Notes under the pieces: generated by a model
What the model was told of the DNA's origin: nothing
Database searches by the model: none
The model's input: only the letters and a program-made list of their open reading frames with translations
Program-made: the position numbers and the translations under genes
Shown: positions 1 through 11,740 of the stretch, in pieces
How the letters are laid out: every line of letters starts with the position of its first letter
Position numbering within the stretch: position 1 is the stretch's first letter
NCBI GenBank assembly: GCA_016946835.1
Contig: JACVTC010000112.1
Span: forward strand, 1 to 64,000
DNA: 64,000 nt
Direction: 5' to 3'
DNA from: Neocallimastix lanati (nom. inval.)
Taxonomy: Eukaryota; Neocallimastigomycota; Neocallimastigomycetes; Neocallimastigales; Neocallimastigaceae

Positions 1-42
1 AAATTAATTTTGTAATTAAGATATTAGGTTAAATCAGAGAAA

Positions 43-655
43 TGATGCATGTCCAGTAAAAATAATAGAAAATAATAGAAAAATTATTTAGAAAAATTAT
101 TAATATAAATATTTATTAAAAATTAATTTTATATAATGAATCTTAAAATATATTATTAATATATTATTAAAGATAATTTATTATTATTAATTATTAAAAT
201 ATTAAATTAAATAATAATATTAAAAATATTAAAAGAATTGTTGATAATATAGTAAAATTAGTTATATTAATTATAACGGAGATTGAATGTTTAATTAAAT
301 TGATGTTAATATTAAAATAATTTTTAAATAATATTAAACAATATGAATTAATAGTTATAAGTAAAAAGTTATGAATATTTATATTTATTAATTAATTTTA
401 GTGTTTCGATAAATAAAATTATAAAAATTAGTAAAAAATATAATTATGAAAATAAGTTATAAATAAAATATTTTTTTTTTTAGGAATAATAATAAAACAT
501 GTATTTTTTTTTATGATAAAATATAATAAATAAAATAATAAAAGATAAATAAATAAAAAGTAAATATAATTATTGTAATATAATATTCTTGGAGTAATTC
601 CCTTTTGCACAAACGCCCAACTAACATATACGGTATTTAATAAAATATCGTATCA
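43..655 (+). repeat. 5' LTR of the gypsy element
   Basis: This 613-bp LTR begins TG and ends CA and matches 8667-9279 almost base for base. It should carry the promoter and the 5' transcript start, but in such AT-rich sequence I could not single out a TATA box. The last 80 bases (about 580-655) are the least AT-biased part. Confidence 0.95.
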
Positions 656-659
656 AAAA

Positions 660-680
660 TGGTGGAGAATCCGGGCGTGC
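660..680 (+). promoter_or_regulatory. Primer-binding site for minus-strand synthesis
   Basis: Four bases after the LTR the sequence starts TGGTGGAGAATCCGGGC. TGG is the complement of a tRNA CCA end, and the position is standard for a PBS. The segment is strikingly GC-richer than its surroundings. The matching tRNA would have the 3' acceptor strand ATTCTCC followed by A and CCA; I do not recognise which tRNA this is. Confidence 0.8.
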
Positions 681-811
681 AAACCAAGAATATTATGAAA
701 TTTATATTTATATTGATATTTACTTTTAAAAAATAAAGACAATTAAATAATTAATATTAAATTAAAATTAAATAATATAATTTTTTTATAATAGTAATAT
801 ATAAATTTATA

Positions 812-866
<55 letters not shown>

Positions 867-898
867 ACCTAAAATTATTATGATTATTATTAAATAAT

Positions 899-1052
899 AA
901 TTAAAGGTAACTGGGAGTTCGAACCAGAATAAAAACGAATAAGTCTTTAATTATTATTATTAGTATAGTTAATTTTTTTTATTATCATCTTTATTAGTAA
1001 TTAAAGACAACTGGGAATTCGGACCAGTATAAAAACGAATAAACCTTTAATT
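899..1052 (+). repeat. Twin hairpin cassettes in the gypsy leader
   Basis: Two similar 54-bp cassettes lie exactly 100 bp apart (899-952 and 999-1052). Each is bounded by AATTAAAG and its complement CTTTAATT, and each contains an inner CTGG (911, 1011) pairing with CCAG (924, 1024), followed by a shared TATAAAAACGAATAA-like stretch (first copy GAATAAAAACGAATAA). They sit between the primer-binding site and gag, where packaging or dimerisation signals of retroelements usually lie. That role is inference. A 45-A run (820-865) precedes them. Confidence 0.7.
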
Positions 1053-1185
1053 AAGAAATGATATTATAATAAAAAGTAGTAATAGTTTAGTATAAAAAAT
1101 TAATATTAAATAATATTTTATTATAGTATATGTGATAATATTTAGAAAAAAAAAATAATAGATAATATTTTAATAATAATAATAA

Positions 1186-1545
1186 ATAATATTTTAGTAA
1201 TGGTGAATTAAGTAATAATTAATAATAATAAATGATATTTTAGTAATAGTGAATTAAGTAATAATTAATAATAATAAATAATATTTTAGTAATAGTGAAT
1301 TAAGTAATAATTAATAATAATAAATAATATTTTAGTAATAGTAATATTTTAGTAATAGTGTATTAAATAAGAATTAATAATAATAATAATAATAATTAAA
1401 TGATATTTTAGTAATAGTGAATTAAGTAATAATTAATAATAATAAAATAATATTTTAGTAATAGTGAATTAATAATTAATAATAATAAATAATATTTTAA
1501 TAATAGTAATATTTAGTAATAGTATATAAAATAAGAATTAATAAT
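1186..1545 (+). repeat. 46-bp tandem repeat in gypsy leader
   Basis: Units of about 46 bp sharing GATATTTTAGTAATAG and TGAATTAAGTAATAATT recur roughly seven times, for example with the GTGAATTAAG block at 1203, 1249 and 1295. Later units are shortened or interrupted by extra AAT triplets. The array fills the leader just upstream of gag and has no coding potential. Confidence 0.8.
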
Positions 1546-1672
1546 AATAATAAATAATAATAATAATAATAATTATAATAAACAATAATAATAACAATAA
1601 TAAAAAATAACATTATTATACTCGTAAAAGTATATAAGAATATAATTTCAAATTAAAATAATAATTAGATAA

Positions 1673-2977
1673 ATGGCGGACGCTTCGAAAATTAGAAGAG
1701 ACTTACCATACTTAGCAAATTATGGTAAGGACATAGATTCTTGGATAGAAGATTTCAAAAATGTTATGGAAATTTACAACATCGAGGAACCAAACAGAAT
1801 TTTTATTTGGGTAAAGAACGCAGTAGAGGCTGACATAAAAAACCTTTTAAAATCTTTATGTACTACAAGAAATAATGTTAAAAGGTTTCCCTCATATAAA
1901 GAAATCCAGAGAGCCATTGAAGATTATTTAGAAATTACTCAAAATGATAAGTGTTCAATTTTAAAGGCCTTAAAAATAAAAAGAAATGAGACAATTAAAG
2001 GATTTAATTATAATTATTTAACTCTTTATCATCGACTTGACTTGGAATATAAAAAATTAATATGTGTCGATGATTATTTAAATGCTATACATGATAGGGT
2101 ATATGTACATTCTCAAGTAATTTTGGCCAACTGTAAAACATTAACAGAAGCGTTCGAAGTAGCAGAACGTGCAGAAAAAGCTGAAGTACGAACTATAACA
2201 AACAAAAATTCTCAGAATGTTATGGTATATCAAAACAACATAAATAAAAATAATAACAATTTATTAAATCATCCAATTTATAGGAGCTTAAGAGAACATG
2301 GAAATAATTTAGATAATTCATATCAAGCGTCATCATATGTTATGGGTTATATAAATGAAAACTCCACCAATAATAGAATGTTTACACCAGGTAGATATAG
2401 TAACAATAAAAATAAAAGTTTTAATAATAATAATAATTATTATCACGGAGTAGAACAAATTCAACAAAATAATACTTATGATACAAGAAGATTCTATAAT
2501 AACTACGAACCAAAAGCTAGAAAATCAGTTATGTGTTACTCATGTAAACAAGTAGGACATAAAGCTTATGAATGTCCTAATAATAAAAATAATGGTAGTA
2601 ATAGAAATAATAATCTTTATAATATGAATAATAATGATATGGGTAATAATTATAATAATAATTTTGATTATAATAATAATAGTAATAAATATAACAATTA
2701 TTATAATAATAGTAATAAAAATGGCTACAATAATTCTTTTAATGGTAGTAATTATTACTTTAATAAAAATAATAAATTTACTGGAAATAATATTGCTAAT
2801 AGAAATAATCATAATTTTAATGAGAATAATATTCCCACTGGAAATAATAATTTTAATAGAAATTCTAATGGAATAAATCAGGATATTAATACTACTAGTT
2901 CAAATATTAATAGTAATTTCAAAGCTAATGTAAATAATAATAATAATAATGGAGATAGCTTTAATAATTTAAACTAA
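1673..2977 (+). CDS. gag: Gag polyprotein of the gypsy element
   Basis: This 434-residue protein should form the virus-like particle of the retrotransposon and bind its RNA. The N-terminal 190 residues are of normal composition and gag-like (capsid region). From about residue 195 the protein becomes Asn-rich. A single CCHC zinc knuckle is intact: Cys288, Cys291, His296, Cys301 in the spacing C-x2-C-x4-H-x4-C. After it the tail is almost entirely Asn, Tyr, Lys and Ser. The ATG at 1673 is the first in the frame after the leader. The stop at 2975-2977 lies directly behind a slippery heptamer, so a fraction of ribosomes should read on into pol. Confidence 0.93.
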   Translation: MADASKIRRDLPYLANYGKDIDSWIEDFKNVMEIYNIEEPNRIFIWVKNAVEADIKNLLKSLCTTRNNVKRFPSYKEIQRAIEDYLEITQNDKCSILKALKIKRNETIKGFNYNYLTLYHRLDLEYKKLICVDDYLNAIHDRVYVHSQVILANCKTLTEAFEVAERAEKAEVRTITNKNSQNVMVYQNNINKNNNNLLNHPIYRSLREHGNNLDNSYQASSYVMGYINENSTNNRMFTPGRYSNNKNKSFNNNNNYYHGVEQIQQNNTYDTRRFYNNYEPKARKSVMCYSCKQVGHKAYECPNNKNNGSNRNNNLYNMNNNDMGNNYNNNFDYNNNSNKYNNYYNNSNKNGYNNSFNGSNYYFNKNNKFTGNNIANRNNHNFNENNIPTGNNNFNRNSNGINQDINTTSSNINSNFKANVNNNNNNGDSFNNLN

Positions 2978-3000
2978 ATAATGGGAGAAGGACAACTCCC
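2968..3000 (+). promoter_or_regulatory. -1 ribosomal frameshift signal between gag and pol
   Basis: The heptamer T TTA AAC occupies 2968-2974 in exact register with the gag frame (TTA, AAC, then stop TAA). It fits the X XXY YYZ rule, and slipping back one base gives TTT AAA in the pol frame, which is open from 2968 onward. Eight bases later a hairpin begins: GGGAG (2983-2987) pairs perfectly with CTCCC (2996-3000) around an 8-nt loop. This is an exceptional GC cluster in this leader-to-pol junction. I see no clear pseudoknot partner for the loop. Known biology: the same heptamer is used efficiently by other -1 frameshifting elements and viruses. Confidence 0.85.
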
Positions 3001-6000
3001 GTTAACCAAACCAAACTTCAAACTTATAATAAAAATAATAGTATTAATGAAGAATATGTAAATTTAACATACTCTCCCAAGTTAAATAATAATACTATGA
3101 AAACAAAAAATAATTATAATAATACTAATGATAATAATTTACATAATAATAATAATAATAATAACTTACATAATAATAATAATAATAATAATAATTCATA
3201 TAATGCTAGTGCAACTTCAAATAATGATGTAATAAATAATGGATATCCTTATAATGATAATTCACATAATTATGATATAAACAATAATTATTTAAATAAG
3301 AATAATAAAATAAATTATACAAACAGTTTATTTGATGATAATCATACAAGTATTGATAATATTTATTCCAATAATAATAATAATAATAACTTAAATAATA
3401 TAGAATATCTTAGTAAGAATACTAGTAACGGTTATAAATTAAATAATAGTAATCATAACAACATCTATGAAAATGACACTATTAATAAACAAGTTAACAA
3501 TGATGTTAATATAAATAATACTTATAAAAATAATAATGATGATCAAAGTAACAATGAAATTGATTTAAATAGAATTTCTATAAATGATAATGAAAAGAAA
3601 ATTAATAATGAACCTAATTCAAATAATATTTATAATAATTTTGATAATTACCATAATGAGGAAATTATCGCTGTTGCCCAAAAGAAAGGTAAAAATAATT
3701 CAATAAAAATCTCCCCATATACCAAAGAAATAAAGAAAAAGCTTATAGATAATCCAGTTCCAATTATTACAAATGCTATGAAGAAAAATACTATTATGAA
3801 AAGAAAATTAAACATTAATAAATTAGCAACTACAGGAACACCTGATATGATAATAGATGAGGGAGGAACGAATGTCAAACTATCAACAGAAAAAGAAGAA
3901 GGTAAAGAATTTAAAGAAAATAAAGATCATAAAAATGTTACTTTCAATGAATCTATTGAAATTTTTGAGGATTCACAACCACCAACTAATCAAACAATAA
4001 CTAATAATAATACAAATAAATTAGAATATTTGGATCTTTCTTATATCAATCAACCAAATATTAGAAATGTAAAAAAAGCGAATAAATTGAATAAAATAAA
4101 TGAAATACTGAGCAGTAACAAAGATGATATACCCATCAATGTTAAAAGTTATTCCAAGCCAGAGAAACACATAAAAATGATGGAAGATTTTAATGAATTT
4201 AAAATTAAGGACTTTATCAAGGAAGTAGCATCAACCGAAGTCATAACGAAGTTAGTATATTTGTTAGACCTGTTTCCAAAGTTCAGGTCAGAATTTACAA
4301 AAGCATTAAAATTAACCGAAGGAAAAGAGAAAATAAAGAAAAATTTGAATACATCTTTAATAAATGTAATGACAATTATAAGCCAACATAAAGTGATTAA
4401 AGTTAAAGGCACTGTGGATAAGAAACCAGCTGAAATTTTCTTGGACTCGTGTGCTAGCGTTAATTTGATTACCACTACGGCTTTAAAAAAATTTAAAATT
4501 AATAAAAATCCTATTGGGAGAATATCCGAAAAAATTTTTCAGGTATATTCCAACAATTCAACTTGTTCAGATATTTATGAACTAAAAATATCTATTGGAA
4601 ATTACACTTTTATCGATTACTTTAGGAAAATTGATAAGGATGATATCTTTGATATATTAATAGGTATTGACACACTTAAACGAAATAGATTTGATATAAA
4701 TTTAGTTAATGATACCTTATATCATATTGATGAAAATAATAATCCTATAGAATTAGCTTCTTTATTTTATGATGTTAGCTTGAGTCCTTCTGAAAGTACA
4801 AATAGAATTAATGACGAAGAAAATAATATGAATAAGGAGAATAATATAAATAATAATTCTTCTGAAGAGAATAATGGGGATTCTGAAACTAGTTGGAGTG
4901 ACAATGATAATAATAATGATAATAATAATATACTTTTTACATATGCTAAATCAGAGTTACCTAATATTAACATAAATAATTTTAATGTAAAATTACCTTT
5001 CTTTAATAGTGTCGACATCGATAAAGAAAATAATATCAAAATAAAAACGAATAATAATAAGAATGATGATAAAATTGACAATTATAAAATAAATGATCAT
5101 AAAATTAATTCTAAAGTTACAAACAATATAAATCCCATACTACATTCTAAACTTCCATCAAAAATCGATTCTGATCAAAACGGCAATAACAAATTAAATA
5201 GTAATTATAAATTAGTAGATAGAAATATTGAAAGGAAAGAATATAAGAATAAAACGGTTGATATTACAACACAATTGATTCCATCTCTTTTATTAATAAC
5301 TAATGAAGTACTACATAATGAAAACGAGGTTTGCACAGACGACACAATATCTAAACTGGAAATGATTCACTCTATTGTAAAAAAATTACCAGAAAATTTG
5401 AAAGCTGATGTAGAAAAATTATTTTTAAATTATATTAGTGTTCTTGCACTGAAAACTGACGATTTGGGTTCGTCAAAGCTATATCCTCATAGAATTAATT
5501 TAATACCAGGAACAACACCTATTAAACAGAGGGCCTACCGTATTTCAAAAGTGCAAGCTGATGCACTTAAAAAGGAATTAATTAAACTTATAAATAATAA
5601 CTTAATTGTCCCTTCTAGTTCTCCTTGGTCTTCTCCTGTAGTACTGGTACCGAAAAAGAATGGTCAAGTGAGAATGTGTGTTGACTACAGGAAGATTAAT
5701 AATTGTACATTAAAGGACGCTTATGCACTTCCTTTAATAGATGATATACTTTACTATGTTAGCGGTGATATTTCTATTTTGTCTACTATTGATCTCTTCT
5801 CAGGGTACCATCAGATTCCTATGCATTCTGATGATAAAGATATCACTTGCTTTACGACCATTTACGGAAACTTTAATTTTGAAGTTATGCCTTTTGGACT
5901 ATGCAACGCTCCCGCTACTTTTCAAAGGGAGATGAACAGAATATTTTTTGATTTAATCGGAGTATGTGTTTTTATTTACATAGATGACTTAGTTATTTAT

Positions 6001-8449
6001 TCTCCTTCATTAGATCAACACATCAAAGACCTAGAAAAAGTATTCCTCATTCTTGCTAATAATGGATTAAAAGTGAATTTTGAAAAATGTGATTTCTTTA
6101 AAGAAGAAGTTGAGCTCCTTGGTCATACTCTTTCTACTAAGGGTATAAAACCTATGAATTCTAAAATAAAAGTTATTGCTAATTGGTTACCTCCTTCTAA
6201 TTTAAAACAGTTACGTTCTTTCTTAGGGGCAATTGGATATTACCGGAAATTCATTAGCCATTTTACCCAAATTGCTAAACCTTTATATGATTTAACAAAA
6301 AAGAATGTTCCTTTTGTTTGGTCTACCGAATCTAATAATGCATTTGAATTTTTAAAAATTCGTCTTATTAATGCACCTATATTGTCACCTCCAAATTTTG
6401 ATAAACCATTTATTGTTCGTTCAGATGCATCTAAATCAGGAATTGGCGGGGTACTACTTCAGTTAGACGATGACAACATTGAGAAGCCATTATATTATGA
6501 AAGTAGGACACTTTCCAATTCTGAAATCAATTATAGCATTACAGAACTTGAGGGGCTTGCCGCATTTTACTGTGTCATGAAATTTAAACCTTTTCTCACT
6601 GGTAATAGTTTTGAGACAATTCTTTATACCGATCATAAGCCTTTAGTTTACATATTTAAAAATAAAGAACCTTCTTCAGCAAGGCATGTCAAATGGATAA
6701 CTGAGTTCAGTATTTTAAAAATTAAAGTGTTATATGAAGAGGGGAGGAGGAATGTAGTTGCTGATGCACTATCTAGATTACATTCTAACAATGAAAAATA
6801 TATAATCAAAAATATAAAAAATGATGATAAACATATAAAAAATAAAAATAAAAGAAATAATATAAAAAATTATAATAAAGATGTATTCAACCAAGTTATA
6901 AATAATGAAATTCAAAATTGTGAAATTAAAAATAACGAAGAAATTAGAAATAAGAAAAATACTAAAATTAATAAAATAAAAGAGTTAGTGGATGAAATTA
7001 AGATCAATAGTAATAATGAAAATTACAAAATGGAATATGAGGAAATTAAAAATAATGTAAATAACATTAATAAGTTTAATAAGTTTAATTATAAATTACA
7101 TAATAATAATAGTGAAAATAATGGAGTGGAAAATAAATTGAATGTGAATTATATGGTATTTCAAACTGAAGAAAATAATAAACATAGTTTTAATAATAAT
7201 GATAATAATAATAATAATATTAATCATGTTAATACTAATAATAATGATATTGATGATAGTACTGAAATACTAAATGATTTCTATAAAAAAATAATAAACC
7301 AGAAATTTGTATTAATTGATGGAGTTCAGTATTATAAAGATAATAATGAATTAAGAAAAGTAATATTTAATGATAATGAAAAATGGGAACTTATTAGTAA
7401 AGCTCATTGTTTAGGACATGAAGGTAACTTTAAAACCTACCATCGTTTGAAAAGGAACTATTATTGGATAGGAATGAATAAGGATATCAGATTATTTATT
7501 AAATCTTGTCATGTATGTCAATTATGTAAACCACAACCACCGAATGTATTTACAGAAGATTTAGCTACACCCCCAGGTCTACCTTTTACTCGGGTAGGAT
7601 TGGATTTAGTTGGACCCTTATACGAATCTTTCAGAGGTAATAAATATATAATAGTACTTGTAGATTATTTAACAAAATGGGTGGAAGCTGAAGCATTAGC
7701 CAAAACAGAATCAGAAGATGTCATTAGATTTTTAAATAATATATTTTCAAGACACGGGATTCCAGAGATATTAATTACTGATAATGGCCCGCAATTCATA
7801 TCTGATAAAACAAAAGCTTTCCTAGATTTAAATGATGTCTATGTACATTATATTAGTACTTATCATCCTGCTTCTAACGGAGAAGTTGAAAACAGGAATA
7901 GAGAAATAGTCAAATATATTAGAATTCTTAAAAGCCAATTTAAAGAATTAAGTAAACAAAATCAAGAATGGGATGATATTTTACCTAGTGCACTTTGGGC
8001 TTTAAGAACAACAAAAAATGAAGTTACTAAATTTAGTAGTTTCGAATTACTCTATGGTAGGAAAGACTTACAACCATTTGAATTAGCAATTAATATTGAC
8101 AAAAGATTTCCTGAAGAATCAGAAGAAGAATATTTTGTTCGAAAATTTATTAATCACCATAATTGGATTTCTGAAGCAATCAAAAATATTGAAACTGCAA
8201 ATGAATTATGGAAAGATAGGAGAAGACAGATTAAAAGATTAAGAAGTGAATTCAAACCAGGAGACCTAGTTTTAGTTAGAAATTTCAATCGAAGGAAACT
8301 AGACCCTTATTATATCGGACCATTAAAAATAGTTAAACAGCAATTTAATACTGTCACAGTATGTGATCCTTATACGAACGAAATTGCAGAGAGAAACATT
8401 CATCTAAAAAATGTAATTCCATATATTAGTAATTTCCTAAATTATAATC

Positions 8450-8454
<5 letters not shown>
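2968..8454 (+). CDS. pol: Pol polyprotein: protease, RT, RNase H, integrase
   Basis: The frame is open from 2968 and its first ATG is at 3097. Frameshifting from gag is the likelier route of expression. Numbering from that ATG gives 1785 residues. An Asn-rich spacer comes first. The protease motif reads Leu-Asp450-Ser-Cys452-Ala-Ser, with Cys where the family has Gly. RT motifs include SPWSSPVVLVPKK, the MPFGL block and the catalytic YIDD at 961-964. RNase H begins near Asp1110 and has TDHKPL and VADALSR. Integrase has an HHCC zinc finger (His1437, His1441, Cys1471, Cys1474) and the catalytic triad Asp1503, Asp1562, Glu1598 with the DD35E spacing. An Asn/Lys-rich linker separates RNase H from integrase. 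No stop or frameshift breaks the enzymes. Confidence 0.95.
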
Positions 8455-8494
<40 letters not shown>

Positions 8495-8652
8495 ATGATA
8501 TATATATAAAAAAAAAAAAAAAAAAAAAATTTTGATATATATAAAAAATATAAAAAAAAATATAAAAAAAATATTATAAAATATATAATAGTATTATTAG
8601 TTTAATAAATATTTTAATATGCTTATAGACTTCAAGGGACGAAGTCTAAGCT

Positions 8653-8666
8653 AAGTGGGGGCATCT
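8653..8666 (+). promoter_or_regulatory. Polypurine tract
   Basis: AAGTGGGGGCATCT stands directly before the 3' LTR. The G run at 8656-8661 is the only such run nearby and is the expected primer for plus-strand synthesis. Two poly-A stretches (8454-8492 and 8508-8530) separate it from the pol stop codon. Confidence 0.75.
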
Positions 8667-9279
8667 TGATGCATGTCCAGTAAAAATAATAGAAAATAAT
8701 AGAAAAATTATTTAGAAAAATTATTAATATAAATATTTATTAAAAATTAATTTTATATAATGAATCTTAAAATATATTATTAATATATTATTAAAGATAA
8801 TTTATTATTATTAATTATTAAAATATTAAATTAAATAATAATATTAAAAATATTAAAAGAATTGTTGATAATATAGTAAAATTAGTTATATTAATTATAA
8901 CGGAGATTGAATGTTTAATTAAATTGATGTTAATATTAAAATAATTTTTAAATAATATTAAACAATATGAATTAATAGTTATAAGTAAAAAGTTATGAAT
9001 ATTTATATTTATTAATTAATTTTAGTGTTTCGATAAATAAAATTTATAAAATTAGTAAAAAATATAATTATGAAAATAATTTATAAATAAATATTTTTTT
9101 TTTTTAGGAATAATAATAAAACATGTATTTTTTTTTATGATAAAATATAATAAATAAAATAATAAAAGATAAATAAATAAAAAGTAAATATAATTATTGT
9201 AATATAATATTCTTGGAGTAATTCCCTTTTGCACAAACGCCCAACTAACATATACGGTATTTAATAAAATATCGTATCA
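8667..9279 (+). repeat. 3' LTR of the gypsy element
   Basis: This 613-bp copy of the 5' LTR has the same TG and CA ends. The few differences are small A/T length shifts around 9042-9100. It should provide the polyadenylation signal. Confidence 0.95.
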
Positions 9280-10425
9280 GAAATGATTTATACCTAATAT
9301 TCTTAATCTACAAAAATTAAATTTTGCAGAAGTGAATAAAAGGATAAATACTGAATAAAAATTGATTTAAGGAATTTAAAAAAAATAAATATGTTTTATT
9401 ATTAAACACAAAAATGTTTTATTAAAAAAATTTATTTTTATTTTAATATTAATCTTTATTTATTTAATAATTAATTTTGTTTAAATTAATAAAATAATTG
9501 TTAAAAACTAATAAAATAATAAAATGAAATATTTATTATTTATACTAATTTATTTTAAATTTTAATAATAAAATTGATTATTAATAACTAATAAAATATT
9601 TATAATAATTTATTAACTAATTAATAATCATAAAAATTGATTATTAAAAACTAATAAAATATCTATAATAATTTATTAAATAATTAATAATCATACTTTT
9701 TGATTATTAAAACTAATAAAATATTTATAATAATTTATTAACTATTTAATAATAAAGAATAATTTATATGAAATATTTACATGTTTTTATATTTTTCTTT
9801 GATTTTAAACTATTTACATTAAAAATAATAAAATTAATAAAAGAGAAATAAAGAATAGTTTATTATTAAATTAAACAATATTTACAATTAAAATGTTGAT
9901 AAAGATGAGTTTTAAAATGTTATTTTAATTACAATTTGTTTATAAAAGTTGAGTTATAAAATAAATAAAATAATCATTATTTTAAATAAAAGTAACTTAA
10001 AAAATTATTTAACTATTTAATTTTAATTTTGCGATGTTTATAAGTTTGTTTATTTGTTATTTATAATTTATTAAATATGTTTATTATTTTGTTTATTTGT
10101 TGTTTTAGAAAAATATTATTTATTAATTTATTTTAGTTTTTAATTAAAATTATTAATGATTAATTAATTTATTATTATTTTATTTTAATTATTTTTATTT
10201 AATTAAATTTTTCTTAAATATGGATTTAATTTTTTTTTTTTAGAATGGATTAATTTTTGGGTTAAGCTAGAAAACTTTAATAACATGAATTTGTTTTTTA
10301 TTATTTATTTTAATTTAATAATTTTGTTATTTATCAGAAAAAACGCTTTCTAAAGTGATAATCATTAACAAAAGAAAAGTTTTGAAAGAATTGTTAAGAT
10401 AATAATTGAATTTCCATTTAATTCA
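9280..10425. other. AT-rich non-coding DNA
   Basis: I see no reading frame or RNA gene. Loose repeats of an ACTAATAAAATATTTATAATAATTTATTAA-type sentence recur between 9500 and 9760, each followed by a short variant, which looks like degenerate tandem duplication. Confidence 0.6.
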
Positions 10426-11740
10426 ATTTCAATTTCAATTTCAATAATTCAGTTATTTGAATTTCAATATTAATAATTAATAATATAATAATTATTATTA
10501 AAATATTTAGGAATTAGTCTAGGCCAACTAATTACTAAATATTATTAACATATTGAATTTAATATATATTAAATAATGTAAACACGTGATTGTCATTAAA
10601 TTAATTTCTACATATTATATTTTAATTATAAAATATAATATTTAGCAATATTTGATTCTTATATTTTATTTATATTAAATATTTATATTATTATCTAACT
10701 TTATATTATCAATATCAAACTTATATTAATATTATTTACATATTCATATTAATAATTAATATTTTAATAATTAATTATTTTATATAAATACATGTTTAAA
10801 TTCTTTGATTAATCCTTTGTAGGATTATTGTAATTTAAATTATAGTAATAATTATATAAAATAATAATGTAATAAAATATTATTAAAATTAAATAAAATT
10901 TATATTTTAAATAAAAACTTAATTATAAAATTTACTAATAACAATATGTATTAAATAAGAATAAAATTAAATTATTAATTAATTACTATAATTTGGCATC
11001 TTGACCTAATCGTTAAGACCAAATTATCTTAAAACTTTAACAAGAATGTTAAGATTATGATATAATTTATAGTTTAAATTTAAATAAAATAATATGGTTT
11101 ATTAAAAAATATTCACTAAGTCGATATGTCTATATAGTAATATACTATATAGATATATAATAAAAATAATAAATATTTAAATGTTTAGTTTAATAAAAAT
11201 TTATTTATAATAAACTTTGATAATTAGAATTATCAAATTAATTTAATTTTAAATTTGTTTATTTTATTTAATAATAAAATATCTATAATATATTACTATT
11301 AAGGTAATTTTACAATAACCTTACAAAGAACATAAAAGATAGATTTTTACATCTTTCTTTTATACTTTGTAAGTTACATAATAATAATATTTAATTATAA
11401 GATAGTAATAATATAGTAATATAAATAATAATAAAATATAAGGATAAATTTAATTATATAATTAATTTGAATAATTGAATTTAATATAGATATGTTGTAA
11501 ACATATATAAAAACATAATATAAATAAAATACACGTGACGTCAAATGTATCATTGAAATTAATTATTAATATAAACCTTATTTATTAATATTCTCAGAAT
11601 TATTAGGCCTAAGATAACCCTTTAAATATTAAACAAGAATTTATATTAATTATTAATTATTTAAATATATATATTATTTATAATTAAATAAATAATATTT
11701 TTAATTATTGAAATGTAAATAACTGAAATTGAGATTTCAA
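10426..11740. repeat. Imperfect inverted-repeat region, possible foldback element
   Basis: The left edge (10447-10470, CAGTTATTTGAATTTCAAT) reappears in reverse complement at the right edge (about 11708-11727) with two mismatches. Further in, AATATTTAGG...CTAGGCC...TAATT (10497-10535) matches the reverse complement of about 11590-11630, and both arms then reach a CACGTG (10573-10578 and 11532-11537). Between these blocks the arms have drifted. The centre holds no open frame. It could be a decayed foldback DNA element, or two LTR remnants in opposite orientation. Confidence 0.35.

Larger units (their letters stand above)
43..9279 (+). mobile_element. Complete Ty3/gypsy LTR retrotransposon
   Basis: The element is bounded by two 613-bp LTRs that start TGATGCATG and end CGTATCA. 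They differ at only a handful of positions, all near 410-470 and the matching part of the right copy. GAAA stands immediately before the left LTR (39-42) and immediately after the right one (9280-9283), giving a 4-bp target duplication, or 5 bp (AGAAA) if the last A is shared. Inside are a primer-binding site, a long leader, gag, pol in the order protease-RT-RNase H-integrase (the Ty3/gypsy order), and a polypurine tract. Both reading frames are open, so the copy looks recently inserted and may be functional. No chromodomain or envelope gene is seen. Confidence 0.96.

Noticed and set aside
428-610. Small minus-strand ORF repeated at 9052-9234
   Set aside because: It is an open frame within both LTRs, rich in Ile, Phe and Tyr from AT-rich DNA, with no sign of being a gene.
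899-1052. tRNA gene suggested by GTTCGAACC
   Set aside because: No acceptor stem, D-arm or anticodon arm can be built around it, and the second copy lacks the T-loop consensus.
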